Shown: piece by piece, positions 41,436 to 50,538 of the stretch
How positions within the stretch are numbered: position 1 is the first letter of the stretch
How the letters are laid out: each line of letters begins with the position of its first letter
NCBI RefSeq assembly: GCF_002159835.1
Contig: NZ_NFJL01000001.1
Coordinates: forward strand, 248,001 to 312,000
Direction of reading: 5' to 3'
Source: Blautia sp. An249
GTDB lineage: Bacteria; Bacillota; Clostridia; Lachnospirales; Lachnospiraceae
DNA length: 64,000 nt
Program-made: the position numbers and the translations under genes
The notes under the pieces: generated by a model
The model's database searches: none
What the model was told of the DNA's origin: nothing
Seen by the model: the letters and a program-made list of their open reading frames with translations, nothing else

Positions 41436-43148
41436 ATGCCAGAACTTAAAAAATTTTTCAAAAAAGTAAAGAAAGAAGAACACAGGGAGCAGGCGCCTTC
41501 TATTCCTGCCGGGCTCTGGGTGAAGTGCCCGAAATGTTCAGAAATGCTTTATAAAGAAGACGTGGTGGCGGATTCTTATGTATGTTCCAAATGCGGGGGA
41601 TATTTCCGTATTAAAGCGAAAACCCGTATAAAGATGATTGCTGATCCGGGAACTTTCCAGGAGTGGTTTACCGGACTGGAGACAGACAATCCTCTGGATT
41701 ATCCTGAGTACCCGGAAAAACTGGAAAGTCTGAGAGAGAAAACCCATCTGGATGAAGCCATTAAAATCGGAAAGGCAGAAATTGATGGTCAGCCGGTGGT
41801 TCTGGGAGTTATGGATGCCAGATTTTTAATGGCAAGTATGGGTCATGTGGTAGGAGAAAAAATCACCAGATCCATCGAAAAGGCCACAGAGGAAAGGCTT
41901 CCGGTCATCTTATTCTGCTGTTCCGGAGGAGCCCGGATGCAGGAGGGAATCGTCTCTCTGATGCAGATGGCGAAAACTTCCGCAGCAATTAAGCGGCACA
42001 GCAAGGCAGGCCTTTTGTATATACCAGTTTTAACAGATCCTACCACCGGAGGAGTGACAGCAAGTTTTGCCATGTTGGGAGATTTGATCTTAGCGGAGCC
42101 GGGCGCTTTAATCGGATTTGCAGGGCCGAGGGTAATTGCCCAGACAATCGGCCAGAAGCTTCCGGAAGGCTTCCAAAGGTCAGAGTTTCTGGTGGAGCAT
42201 GGGATTATTGACGGCATTGTTCCCAGAGAAAAACTGAAAAAGACCCTGTCTTACCTGGTGAAAGTGCATACCCTGAACTGTCCTTACGACAGTTTTCCGA
42301 AGGAACGTCCGGGAAGAGCGGACTTCGATTATTATGGAAAAAAGGCAAAAGGGAAAAAATCGGCGGATATGAGCGCCTGGGATCGGGTGATGACCGCCAG
42401 AAGCGCCCAGAGGCCTACCAGCCTGGAATACATCTACGCCATTTTTGATCATTTTATTGAACTGCACGGAGACAGAGCATCGAAAGATGACGGAGCAATT
42501 GTGGGCGGGATTGCCCAGCTGGACGGCCAGCCGGTAACGGTAATCGGCGTTCAGAAAGGAAAGAATACCAAAGATAATGTAATCCGCAACTTCGGCATGC
42601 CTTCTCCCGAAGGTTACAGGAAGGCGCTGCGCCTGATGAAGCAGGCAGAGAAATTTAAACGTCCGGTCATCTGTTTTATTGACACACCGGGAGCTTACTG
42701 CGGAATTGAGGCAGAGGAAAAAGGACAGGGCGAAGCCATTGCCAGAAATCTGATGGAAATGTCAGATTTAAAAACACCAATTCTCTCCGTTGTAATCGGA
42801 GAAGGCGGAAGCGGCGGAGCGCTGGCCTTAGGTGTGGGTAACGAAGTGTGGATGATGGAAAATGCCACCTATACGATTTTGTCTCCTGAGGGATTTGCTT
42901 CTATTTTATGGAAAGACAGCAAACGGGCCCCGGAAGCTGCAGAGGTAATGAAGGTAACTGCGGCCGATCTGTTAGAGCTGGGTATCATTGAGAAAATCAT
43001 ACCGGAAGAAACAGCAGCCGGCGAGCATAATCTGGATGAGCTGGCAGAATATATGAAAATACAGATGAAACGCTTCTTAAAGAAGCAGGCAGGAAAGACG
43101 GAAGAGGAATTGACAGAACAAAGGTATGAAAGATTTAGGAGAATGTAA
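41436..43148 (+). CDS. accDA: Acetyl-CoA carboxylase carboxyltransferase, beta-alpha fusion
   Basis: 570 residues from the ATG at 41436 (AAGGAG upstream). The N-terminal half (about 1-285) is AccD: a four-Cys zinc finger (CPKC near 32, CSKC near 51) and crotonase-fold segments [11 protein letters not shown] and [14 protein letters not shown]. The C-terminal half (about 295-570) is Acc[34 protein letters not shown] and [14 protein letters not shown]. The genes are normally separate, so this single chain carries both carboxyltransferase subunits. No internal stop or frameshift separates them. Confidence 0.95.
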   Translation: MPELKKFFKKVKKEEHREQAPSIPAGLWVKCPKCSEMLYKEDVVADSYVCSKCGGYFRIKAKTRIKMIADPGTFQEWFTGLETDNPLDYPEYPEKLESLREKTHLDEAIKIGKAEIDGQPVVLGVMDARFLMASMGHVVGEKITRSIEKATEERLPVILFCCSGGARMQEGIVSLMQMAKTSAAIKRHSKAGLLYIPVLTDPTTGGVTASFAMLGDLILAEPGALIGFAGPRVIAQTIGQKLPEGFQRSEFLVEHGIIDGIVPREKLKKTLSYLVKVHTLNCPYDSFPKERPGRADFDYYGKKAKGKKSADMSAWDRVMTARSAQRPTSLEYIYAIFDHFIELHGDRASKDDGAIVGGIAQLDGQPVTVIGVQKGKNTKDNVIRNFGMPSPEGYRKALRLMKQAEKFKRPVICFIDTPGAYCGIEAEEKGQGEAIARNLMEMSDLKTPILSVVIGEGGSGGALALGVGNEVWMMENATYTILSPEGFASILWKDSKRAPEAAEVMKVTAADLLELGIIEKIIPEETAAGEHNLDELAEYMKIQMKRFLKKQAGKTEEELTEQRYERFRRM

Positions 43149-43151
43149 ACG

Positions 43152-44213
43152 ATGAAAAAATGGAATCCATTGGAGATTGGCGAGCTTAAGGCGGAGATTC
43201 CGGTTTTGCAGGGGGGAATGGGAGTAGGCGTCAGCCTTTCTTCTTTAGCAGGAGCCGTTGCCTCCTGCGGCAGCGTGGGAATGATTTCAACGGCGCAGAT
43301 TGGATGGCGGGAGGAAGATTTTTCCCAGAACCCCATGAAAGCTAACTTCCGGGCTATCCGAAAAGAGATCGAAAAAGCAAGGGAAATTGCCCAGGGAAAC
43401 GGAATTCTGGGAGTAAATATTATGGTTGCCACCCAGAATTATAAAGAGTACGTCAAAGAAGCAGTAAAGAATAAAATTGATTTAATCGTTTCCGGAGCAG
43501 GACTTCCCATCGATCTTCCGGAACTGGTAGAAGGAACGAAAACTAAGATCGCCCCCATCGTATCCTCCTTAAAATCAGCCAGCGTGATTTGTAAAATGTG
43601 GGACAGAAAGTATAAGAAAGCGCCGGACATGGTTGTAATTGAAGGTCCGAAAGCCGGAGGACATCTGGGTTTTTCCAGGGAAGAACTGGAAACGGAAGAG
43701 GCTATGGATTATGATTGTGTGATTCGTTCCATTATTCAGCTGGTACGGCAATACGGAGAAAAATACGGAAAGAAGATTCCGGTGGTGGTAGCCGGAGGGA
43801 TTTTTGACCGTAAAGATATGGAGCACGCGATGGATTTAGGAGCCGACGGGGTACAGGTTGCCACCCGGTTTGTAACCACCGTGGAATGTGACGCTTCAGA
43901 AGCTTATAAACAGGCATATCTGGATGCAGAGAAAGAGGATATTTGTATTGTGCAGAGCCCTGTGGGAATGCCGGGACGCGCCATCCGCAATGCATTCATA
44001 AAGAAGGTACAGGAGAGTAAAATACCTGTAAAAAAATGTCATCACTGTATATCTACCTGTAACCCTGCAAAAATTCCCTATTGTATTACCGATGCCTTAA
44101 TTCACGCAGTGGAAGGGGATTTGGATAACGGGCTGATTTTCTGTGGGGAAAATGCCTGGAAATGTAATAAAATAGAGACTGTGCCGGAAATTCTGGAGGA
44201 ATTTGCCGGATAA
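43152..44213 (+). CDS. FabK-like enoyl-ACP reductase / nitronate monooxygenase family flavoprotein
   Basis: 353 residues. TIM-barrel FMN protein: PVLQGGMGVGVS, GVNIMVA, VVIEGPKAGGHLGF with the catalytic-type His, and VVVAGGIFDRKDMEHAMDLGADGVQ. A C-terminal cysteine cluster (KKCHHCISTC, then FCGENAWKC) is unusual for canonical FabK and could bind a metal or iron-sulfur centre. Its place at the end of the fatty-acid operon, with no FabI or separate FabK nearby, argues for a role as enoyl reductase, but the family also includes nitronate monooxygenases. It is followed by the operon terminator. Confidence 0.82.
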   Translation: MKKWNPLEIGELKAEIPVLQGGMGVGVSLSSLAGAVASCGSVGMISTAQIGWREEDFSQNPMKANFRAIRKEIEKAREIAQGNGILGVNIMVATQNYKEYVKEAVKNKIDLIVSGAGLPIDLPELVEGTKTKIAPIVSSLKSASVICKMWDRKYKKAPDMVVIEGPKAGGHLGFSREELETEEAMDYDCVIRSIIQLVRQYGEKYGKKIPVVVAGGIFDRKDMEHAMDLGADGVQVATRFVTTVECDASEAYKQAYLDAEKEDICIVQSPVGMPGRAIRNAFIKKVQESKIPVKKCHHCISTCNPAKIPYCITDALIHAVEGDLDNGLIFCGENAWKCNKIETVPEILEEFAG

Positions 44214-44231
44214 AATACGAAATTCTTACTG

Positions 44232-44275
44232 AAAAAAAAGTCCATCGACAGCTTTCGAGGGACTTTTTGTTTTTG
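44232..44275 (+). terminator. Terminator of the fatty-acid operon
   Basis: AGTCC-A-TCGA, loop CAGCTT, TCGA-G-GGACT, preceded by eight A residues and followed by TTTTTGTTTTT. The A-run could also serve transcripts from the other strand. Confidence 0.87.
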
Positions 44276-44337
44276 GAAGGATAAAATGTAAGTATCTTTA
44301 GAAAAAAGGTACGTCATTTCTATTTTTATTCTTTAGG

Positions 44338-44475
44338 CGGACAGCCAGATTCCCGGGAAGGAATAATTACATAAAAATTCAGGAAAGGCAGTTCAGGCCG
44401 CCTCTCTCTGGCGGAGACAGTCGTCAGAATTCCCGGGAATTTCCAGAGGAAGATTCTGACAGAGTATTCTGACTA
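44338..44475. other. Structured intergenic region with repeated and inverted motifs, no gene
   Basis: ATTCCCGGGAA occurs at 44349-44359 and again exactly 80 bp later (44429-44439). CCGCC-TCTCTCT-GGCGG forms a small hairpin between them. GTCAGAAT (44423-44430) pairs with ATTCTGAC at 44453-44460, which recurs at 44466-44473. There is no ribosome site or credible reading frame. It may be a structured RNA, a regulatory region or a degenerate repeat; nothing here identifies which. Confidence 0.4.
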
Positions 44476-44524
44476 AAAAAATCATTTTTTAATATAATTA
44501 TTTGTGCAAAATGATTAAAATAAG

Positions 44525-44553
44525 TTGAAATCCCCCCACTGAGACGTTATAAT
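44525..44553 (+). promoter_or_regulatory. Sigma-A promoter of the sirtuin-like gene
   Basis: -35 TTGAAA (44525-44530), 17 bp, -10 TATAAT (44548-44553); the start codon is 33 bp downstream behind CAGGAGG. Confidence 0.75.
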
Positions 44554-44585
44554 CTAATTAAAAATATTCGCAGGAGGTTTAAAGG

Positions 44586-45326
44586 ATGGAGAATTTGAAA
44601 GAGATGCTGGACCTGGTGCGTGGAGTAATTCAAGAAAGTAAGTATTTAGTGTGTTTAAAAGGGGTGAAGGTAAGTACAGAATGCGGCTGCACCAATTACC
44701 GGGTAGCCAAAGACGCGTATGCAATTGAGAAACAGTATGGCTTATCCGCAGAAGAAATGTTTAACGCTTCGTACTACAATACAAGAGTAAATGAATTTTA
44801 TGATTTCTATAAAAAATATATGATCAGTCAGTTAGGAGAACTAAAAGAAGGGCTCTATGTGTTAAAACGTCTGGAGGAGCAGGGACTCTTAAAATGCATT
44901 ATTACCAGGGATATTTTTTCCCTTGCCAAACGGGCCGGCTGCAGGAATGTGTTAGAACTCCACGGAAGTGTTTACAAAAATTTCTGTCCTCACTGCAGAG
45001 AAGAGTATTCCATTGAGTATGTGCAGAATTCCAAAGGAGTTCCCCGCTGTACAAAGTGCAAAACGGTTATCCGTCCTGGAGTGGCCCTTATGGGGGAGAT
45101 GCTGGATAATGGCCTGGTAAGCAAAGCTTCCGAAGAAGTTTCCAAAGCCGATACCCTGATTGTACTGGGTTCTAATATGAAAGCCAATCTTACCAGTATG
45201 ATGGTGCAGTATTTCCAGGGAGATAAGATTATTTTAATTAATGAAGAAGAGCATTATGCAGATCGTCTGGCGGATATTGTGCTTCATGCAAAGCCCATGG
45301 AGACTCTGGAAAAACTGGGATTATAA
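44586..45326 (+). CDS. Sir2-family protein with altered NAD/active-site motifs
   Basis: 246 residues. The overall sirtuin order is visible: Rossmann start, LELHGSV (catalytic His region), a Cys4 zinc module (CPHC then CTKC), IRPGVALMGEML, VLGSNMKANL and IILINEE. However, the usual GAGxSxxSGIPDFR reads KGVKVSTECGCTNYR, and the usual TQNxD reads ITRDIFSLAKRAG, so the NAD-pyrophosphate loop and the Asn-Asp pair that contact nicotinamide ribose are changed. It may be a pseudo-deacetylase, an ADP-ribose binder or an enzyme with other chemistry. It is monocistronic with its own promoter. Confidence 0.8.
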   Translation: MENLKEMLDLVRGVIQESKYLVCLKGVKVSTECGCTNYRVAKDAYAIEKQYGLSAEEMFNASYYNTRVNEFYDFYKKYMISQLGELKEGLYVLKRLEEQGLLKCIITRDIFSLAKRAGCRNVLELHGSVYKNFCPHCREEYSIEYVQNSKGVPRCTKCKTVIRPGVALMGEMLDNGLVSKASEEVSKADTLIVLGSNMKANLTSMMVQYFQGDKIILINEEEHYADRLADIVLHAKPMETLEKLGL

Positions 45327-45362
45327 TTCTCAAAGTTCTCAAAGAATGTTCCGGTAATCTAC

Positions 45363-45430
45363 TGGACAAGACAAAACCATATGGTATATAATACAGGAAG
45401 TTACATAGTGGCGGGCATTTAACCCGCCAC
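45363..45430 (+). promoter_or_regulatory. gltX promoter and leader hairpin
   Basis: -35 TGGACA (45363-45368), 18 bp, -10 TATAAT (45387-45392). A perfect GTGGCGGG-CATTTAA-CCCGCCAC hairpin (45408-45430) lies in the first bases of the leader. It lacks a T-run, so a transcript-stabilising role or read-through terminator for the gene upstream is more likely than attenuation. Confidence 0.62.
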
Positions 45431-45461
45431 TTATATTTGAAGAAAGAAACAGGAGAAAGTT

Positions 45462-46916
45462 ATGAGTAAAATAAGAACAAGATTTGCACCCAGCCCCACA
45501 GGAAGGATGCATGTTGGAAATTTAAGAACAGCTCTCTATGCTTATTTAATTGCCAAACATGAGGGCGGGGATTTTATTCTCAGAATTGAAGATACGGATC
45601 AGGAGCGTTATATGGAAGGAGCAGTGGAGATCATCTACCGCACCCTTCAAAACACAGGATTAATTCATGACGAAGGTCCGGACAAGGATAAGGGATACGG
45701 TCCTTATATTCAAAGTGAAAGACAGAAACAGGGAATCTATCTGAAATATGCCAGACAACTGGTGGAACAGGGAGACGCCTATTACTGTTTCTGTCAGAAA
45801 GAGGAACTGGAATCCATGAGACGGGTAGTAGCAGGCAAGGAAATCGCCATTTACGATAAACGCTGCCTGAAACTTTCCAAAGAAGAAGTACAGAAGAAAC
45901 TGGAGGCAGGAGAACCTCACGTTATCCGTTTCAATATGCCCACAGAAGGAACCACTTCCTTTGAAGATGATATTTACGGAACCATTACGGTGCCCAATGA
46001 AGAAATGGAGGATTTGATTCTTATTAAATCCGACGGGTATCCCACCTATAATTTTGCCAATGTCATTGACGACCATCTGATGGGAATTACCCATGTGGTA
46101 AGAGGAAATGAGTATCTTTCTTCTGCGCCGAAGTACAACCGGATTTATGAGGCTTTTGGCTGGGAGGTTCCTACCTATGTCCACTGTCCTCTGATAACAG
46201 ATGAAAAACATCAGAAGCTTTCCAAGCGCTCCGGCCATTCTTCCTATGAAGATTTATTAGATCAGGGCTTCTTATCAGACGCCATTGTAAACTTTGTGGC
46301 TCTGTTAGGATGGAGTCCCCAGGAAAACAGGGAGATTTATTCTCTGGAAGAACTGGTAGAGGCATTTGATTACCGTCATATGAGTAAATCACCGGCAGTT
46401 TTTGACATTCAGAAACTGCGCTGGATGAACGGAGAATACATGAAAGCCATGGACGCGGAAGCTTTTTACGAGGAGGCTCTGCCGTATCTGAAAAGTGTTC
46501 TGAAGAAAGACCTGGATTTCCATAAGATTGCGGCTATGGTAAAAACCAGAATTGAAGTGTTTACAGACATTCCGGAGATGGTAGATTTCTTTGAAGAGAT
46601 GCCGGAATATGACAGCGCACTGTATAAGAACAAACGCTGGAAAACCACAGAGGAGAAATCTCTTGCATTGTTAAAAGAAATTCTCCCCGTACTGGAAGAG
46701 CAGGAGGACTATTCCAATGATCCTCTTTACGCTTCTGTAGAAGCTTTTGCAAAAGACAAAGAATACAAAGTCGGCTATGTGATCTGGCCGGTCCGTATTG
46801 CAGTATCAGGAAAACAGGTAACGCCTGCGGGAGCTACAGAGATTATGGAAGTAATCGGAAAAGACGAGACCTTAAAACGAATCCGTCAGGCCATTGAAAA
46901 ACTGGAAAATTTATGA
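45462..46916 (+). CDS. gltX: Glutamyl-tRNA synthetase
   Basis: 484 residues. Class I aminoacyl-tRNA synthetase: RFAPSPTGRMHVGNLRTALY with the HIGH-type motif HVGN, acceptor-binding insert with RIEDTDQER, and the KMSKS-type motif KLSKR. The C-terminal anticodon-binding helical domain is present. Length fits GluRS. Many Firmicutes use a non-discriminating GluRS with GatCAB; that cannot be read from this gene alone. The stop overlaps the helicase start by 4 bp. Confidence 0.96.
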   Translation: MSKIRTRFAPSPTGRMHVGNLRTALYAYLIAKHEGGDFILRIEDTDQERYMEGAVEIIYRTLQNTGLIHDEGPDKDKGYGPYIQSERQKQGIYLKYARQLVEQGDAYYCFCQKEELESMRRVVAGKEIAIYDKRCLKLSKEEVQKKLEAGEPHVIRFNMPTEGTTSFEDDIYGTITVPNEEMEDLILIKSDGYPTYNFANVIDDHLMGITHVVRGNEYLSSAPKYNRIYEAFGWEVPTYVHCPLITDEKHQKLSKRSGHSSYEDLLDQGFLSDAIVNFVALLGWSPQENREIYSLEELVEAFDYRHMSKSPAVFDIQKLRWMNGEYMKAMDAEAFYEEALPYLKSVLKKDLDFHKIAAMVKTRIEVFTDIPEMVDFFEEMPEYDSALYKNKRWKTTEEKSLALLKEILPVLEEQEDYSNDPLYASVEAFAKDKEYKVGYVIWPVRIAVSGKQVTPAGATEIMEVIGKDETLKRIRQAIEKLENL

Positions 46917-48742
46917 AATTAAATACATCTCAAGAAAGGGCAGTCGCCCACCTGTCAGGGCCGATGATGGTTCTGGCAGGTCCCGGTTCCGGGAAAACCT
47001 CCACCATTGTCGGAAGAATTGAATATCTGGTTCACCATTATCAAGTGGATCCCTTTGGGATTTTAGTGGTAACATTTTCCAGAGCCGCGGCCCGGGAAAT
47101 GAAGGAACGGTATTTACAGAAGACAGGTAAAAACTACACCAAAGTTACTTTCGGCACCTTCCATGGGATCTTTTACGGGATTTTAAAACAGGCTTACGGC
47201 CTTGGCGCCCGTAATATTCTTCCGGAAGAAAAGAAGTTTGAATTTCTGCGGCAGCTTACCTGGCAGTATGGAGAAGAACTGACGGAAGACGGGGAGTTTA
47301 CAGAAGAGCTGGCCCGGGAGATCAGCCTGGTGAAAAACAGCCGGATTCCGCTGGAGCACTATTATTCTTCCTGCTGCTGCGATGAAATATTTAAAAAGAT
47401 ATTTAAGGGGTATCAGAGAAAATGCAGGAAGGAAAGGCTGCTGGATTTTGACGATATGCTGGTCTGCTGTTACGAACTGTTATCTCAGCGGAAAGATATT
47501 CTGGCCGCCTGGCAGAAACGTTTTTCATATATTCTGGTGGATGAATACCAGGACATTAACCAGATTCAGTATGATGTGCTGAGAATGCTGGCCCTTCCGG
47601 AAAATAATCTGTTTATTGTGGGGGATGACGATCAGTCTATTTATCATTTTCGGGGAGCGAAGCCCGAGATTATGCTTCACTTTAATAAAGACTTTCCCAC
47701 AGCAAAACAGGAACTGCTTTCCGTGAATTACCGGTGTACCGGCAACATTTTAAAAAGTGCCCTTCATTTAATCGGACACAACAAAAACCGTTTCCCCAAA
47801 CAACTGGAAACGCCCAATGAGGAGGGAGCTCCCGTAGAGATTCTGGATTTTCAGACCCCCCGGGAGCAAAATCTGTATCTTTTAAAAGAACTGCAAAAAG
47901 AGGTGGAAACCGGAGGAAAACTGGAAGATTCGGCTGTGCTGGTGCGGACCAATCTGGAGACGGAAGGGATTGTACGGGCATTTATGGACTATAATCTGCC
48001 GTTTCATATGAAAGAAAAGCTTCCTAATATTTATGAACACTGGATAGCCAGAGACTTAATTGCTTATTTAAAACTGGCCCGGGGAGAGAGAAGCAGGAGT
48101 CTGTTTCTCTCTGTAATGAATCGTCCGAACCGGTACCTCAGCAGAGAAGCCATTTATGAAAAGCAGGTATCCTTTGAGACTCTGCGCATCTTTTATGAAG
48201 GGAAAGAATGGATGTGCGACCGGATTGATAAAATGGAAGATCAGATAAAAGTTCTGGCTTCTATGCCCCTTTATGGAGCCATCAATTTTATCCGGAAAGG
48301 GATTGGCTATGAAGAATACTTGCAGGAATATGCCAGTTATCGTAGAATAAAGCCAGAAGAGCTGATGGAAGTATTAAACCGGATCCATGAAAGCACAAGA
48401 GACGTGAAAACGCTGGAAGAGTGGGAAGAAAGGATACATAAATATACACAGGCTTTGCTGGAGCAGGCAAAGAATCAGAATGAAAAGCAGCAGGGAGTTT
48501 TGATTTCCACCCTCCATGGATCCAAAGGACTGGAATTTAAAAATGTGTTTATTTTAAATATCAATGAGGGGAACATTCCCTATAAAAAAGCGGTTCTCGA
48601 CGCCCAGGTAGAGGAAGAGAGGCGGCTTTTCTATGTGGGAATGACCAGAGCAAAAAAGCGTCTGACCCTGTGTTATGTACATTTTCAGTTTGAAAAACAG
48701 AAGGAGAAATCCAGATTTTTAGGGGAGGTTATGGAAACATGA
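46913..48742 (+). CDS. UvrD/PcrA-type superfamily 1 helicase
   Basis: 609 residues. Motif I AGPGSGKTSTIVGR, motif Ia VVTFSRAAAREMKER, motif II LVDEYQDINQIQ, motif III VGDDDQSIYHFRGA, motif IV LLSVNYRCTGNI, motif V STLHGSKGLEFKNVF and motif VI LFYVGMTRAKKRL are all present. It is shorter than PcrA/UvrD (about 720) because the C-terminal tail is missing and the 2B insert is compact. It is probably a 3'-5' DNA helicase in repair. It overlaps both gltX and the downstream transferase gene by ATGA. Confidence 0.92.
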   Translation: MKLNTSQERAVAHLSGPMMVLAGPGSGKTSTIVGRIEYLVHHYQVDPFGILVVTFSRAAAREMKERYLQKTGKNYTKVTFGTFHGIFYGILKQAYGLGARNILPEEKKFEFLRQLTWQYGEELTEDGEFTEELAREISLVKNSRIPLEHYYSSCCCDEIFKKIFKGYQRKCRKERLLDFDDMLVCCYELLSQRKDILAAWQKRFSYILVDEYQDINQIQYDVLRMLALPENNLFIVGDDDQSIYHFRGAKPEIMLHFNKDFPTAKQELLSVNYRCTGNILKSALHLIGHNKNRFPKQLETPNEEGAPVEILDFQTPREQNLYLLKELQKEVETGGKLEDSAVLVRTNLETEGIVRAFMDYNLPFHMKEKLPNIYEHWIARDLIAYLKLARGERSRSLFLSVMNRPNRYLSREAIYEKQVSFETLRIFYEGKEWMCDRIDKMEDQIKVLASMPLYGAINFIRKGIGYEEYLQEYASYRRIKPEELMEVLNRIHESTRDVKTLEEWEERIHKYTQALLEQAKNQNEKQQGVLISTLHGSKGLEFKNVFILNINEGNIPYKKAVLDAQVEEERRLFYVGMTRAKKRLTLCYVHFQFEKQKEKSRFLGEVMET

Positions 48743-49290
48743 AAGCGGTTATTTACTGTACGGAAATGACAGAAACCGATCAAAAGCAGAATATGCACCA
48801 TATGATTGGGGAACGCTTACTGGAAGAAGGATTAAAAGAGTTGTACGGATTGGAGTTGGAAATGGAGCCCCGCAGCCGGGAAGCCCATGGAAAACCATTT
48901 TTGACTTTGCAGCCGAAAATCCATTATAATATCAGCCATTCCGGTAAATATGCAGTCTGTGCAATAGGAAGCAGGGAGCTGGGCATAGATGTTCAGGAGG
49001 AAAAAGAAGCAGATTTCGCAAGAATCCTGAGACGTATGGTTCCTTTAGAACTGCAGGAAGAAATTTTAAACAGCGGGAATGTGAAAGAGGCTTTTTACAG
49101 CCAGTGGGTACTTCGGGAGGCTTACATTAAATGGACAGGAGAAGGACTGTCCAGAGATATGAGAAAAATTAATCTGGAAGAAGGCTGGTATCAGAAATTT
49201 TTCGTGGGTGAGGGATACCAGGCGGCCATTTATGCGGCTCTTCCTATGGAAATAGAAATCCGTCGCCGCTCTGTCCGTATTTTAGAATGA
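48739..49290 (+). CDS. 4'-phosphopantetheinyl transferase, Sfp type
   Basis: 183 residues, a short single-chain Sfp/Gsp-type enzyme. Hallmarks: IHYNISHSGKYAVCAI, GIDVQEEKE (Mg-binding Asp and partner Glu) and the WVLREAYIKWTGEGL helix. It transfers phosphopantetheine from CoA to carrier proteins. No biosynthetic cluster with carrier domains lies in the window, so the AcpP encoded at 35.9 kb is the only visible candidate substrate. It overlaps the helicase gene by 4 bp. Confidence 0.9.
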   Translation: MKAVIYCTEMTETDQKQNMHHMIGERLLEEGLKELYGLELEMEPRSREAHGKPFLTLQPKIHYNISHSGKYAVCAIGSRELGIDVQEEKEADFARILRRMVPLELQEEILNSGNVKEAFYSQWVLREAYIKWTGEGLSRDMRKINLEEGWYQKFFVGEGYQAAIYAALPMEIEIRRRSVRILE

Positions 49291-49335
49291 CAGACCCGCA
49301 AAGGGGACGTTCTGCGGGAGATAAAGGAAGAGAAT

Positions 49336-50463
49336 ATGAAACGGAAGAAAAAAGGAAAGAAACTGCGGCTTATCATACAGCTGGGACTGGTGATCCCATT
49401 AATTTTTCTCTCCTATTTCAGTTATGCATTTGTTTACAGAAGCCAGACAGAACTGTCGCCCAAATCGGAGAGAACCAATCAGGGATCGGCGGTGTATTCC
49501 CTGGAACATCTGAAAGATATTCTGTCAGAGGATGAGACTTTTCTGAAATATGCATTTGCAGAGGAAGAGCGGGAATATGAAAAAGAGTACGGAACATATA
49601 TTATTCCCGGGATGCTGAGTACGCGTACGCTGGTTGCAGGACAGGGAGATGAGCCGGGAATCTGTACCTCCATGACTCCTCAGGGGCTGGCAGTTACAGA
49701 AGACTATGTATTAATCAGCGCCTACTGCCACACGAAGAAACACAATTCGGTGATCTATGTACTGGATAAAGAGAATCATAGTTTTATAAAAGAGCTTGTG
49801 GTTCCCGGAAAGCCCCACCTGGGCGGTCTGGCCTATGATCCCGTAAATCAGATCATCTGGGCTTCTTCCAACGCAAAGGGGATTGCCCAGGCCATTTCCT
49901 TTACCCTGGAAAGCCTGGAAAAATATGATCTGGATAAAAACAGAGAACCTGTGGAAATTTTTCAGGAGTGTAACTTGTACGGAATTGTCAGGGACTCTTT
50001 TATGACTTATTACCAGGGAAGTCTGTATGTGGGCTGCTTCACCAAAGGGACTTCCAGCGTGTTGTGCCGGTATTCGGTAGGGGAAGATGGAAGGCTGGTA
50101 ACACAAAATACAGAAGACTTGGGAATGGATTTTGAAATGGCGGTTCCCAGGGCCACTGCCAGAATTTCAGAAAAAGCCCAGGGAATGGCTTTCTACCAGG
50201 ATCACCTCCTGCTTTCCCAGTCTTATGGGATACTTCCTTCGCAGTTGTTGTTTTTTAAAGATTCGGATGAACATTTATTTATCAATGAAGTATCGGTTAT
50301 GGAGTATAAATTCCCGGAAAAGTTAGAGCAGATTTATGTGGACGGAGACTATCTGTATCTGTTGTTTGAGTCCTCTGCCTATGCCTACCGGGCTTCTTCT
50401 TTCCGGATTGTGGATCGGGTCATACGGCTGAATTTAAAGGAAATGACCCAGGGACTGGATTAG
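49336..50463 (+). CDS. Secreted or membrane-anchored protein of unknown function, possible beta-propeller
   Basis: 375 residues. A lysine-rich N-terminus and one membrane helix (about 14-35) form a signal anchor with no lipobox. The exported part shows repeated beta-like units with GLA/GMA motifs, such as TPQGLAVTEDYVLISAY, HLGGLAYDPVNQIIWASSN and KAQGMAFYQDHLLLSQSYG, suggesting a propeller of about six blades. I cannot assign a family or function. A CCCGCA/TGCGGG hairpin lies just before it, and its ribosome site is AAGGAAGAG. Confidence 0.75.
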   Translation: MKRKKKGKKLRLIIQLGLVIPLIFLSYFSYAFVYRSQTELSPKSERTNQGSAVYSLEHLKDILSEDETFLKYAFAEEEREYEKEYGTYIIPGMLSTRTLVAGQGDEPGICTSMTPQGLAVTEDYVLISAYCHTKKHNSVIYVLDKENHSFIKELVVPGKPHLGGLAYDPVNQIIWASSNAKGIAQAISFTLESLEKYDLDKNREPVEIFQECNLYGIVRDSFMTYYQGSLYVGCFTKGTSSVLCRYSVGEDGRLVTQNTEDLGMDFEMAVPRATARISEKAQGMAFYQDHLLLSQSYGILPSQLLFFKDSDEHLFINEVSVMEYKFPEKLEQIYVDGDYLYLLFESSAYAYRASSFRIVDRVIRLNLKEMTQGLD

Positions 50464-50510
50464 AACGGGGGATAATCCGATTCTTTTATGTACTAAAAGG
50501 AGATTGTCCA

Positions 50511-50518
50511 CATATATT
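50511..50518 (+). promoter_or_regulatory. Possible sigma-E -10 element upstream of spoIIIAA
   Basis: CATATATT resembles the sigma-E -10 consensus CATACAAT and sits 21 bp before the spoIIIAA start. The -35 is not clear. The spoIIIA operon is controlled by sigma-E in Bacillus and Clostridia, so a mother-cell promoter is expected in this 75-bp gap. Confidence 0.4.
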
Positions 50519-50538
50519 TAGATTAAAGGAGTGAGACA

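Noticed and set aside
45327..45461. T-box leader for gltX
   Set aside because: The leader is only about 60 nt after the predicted start, with no T-box sequence, specifier loop or terminator.
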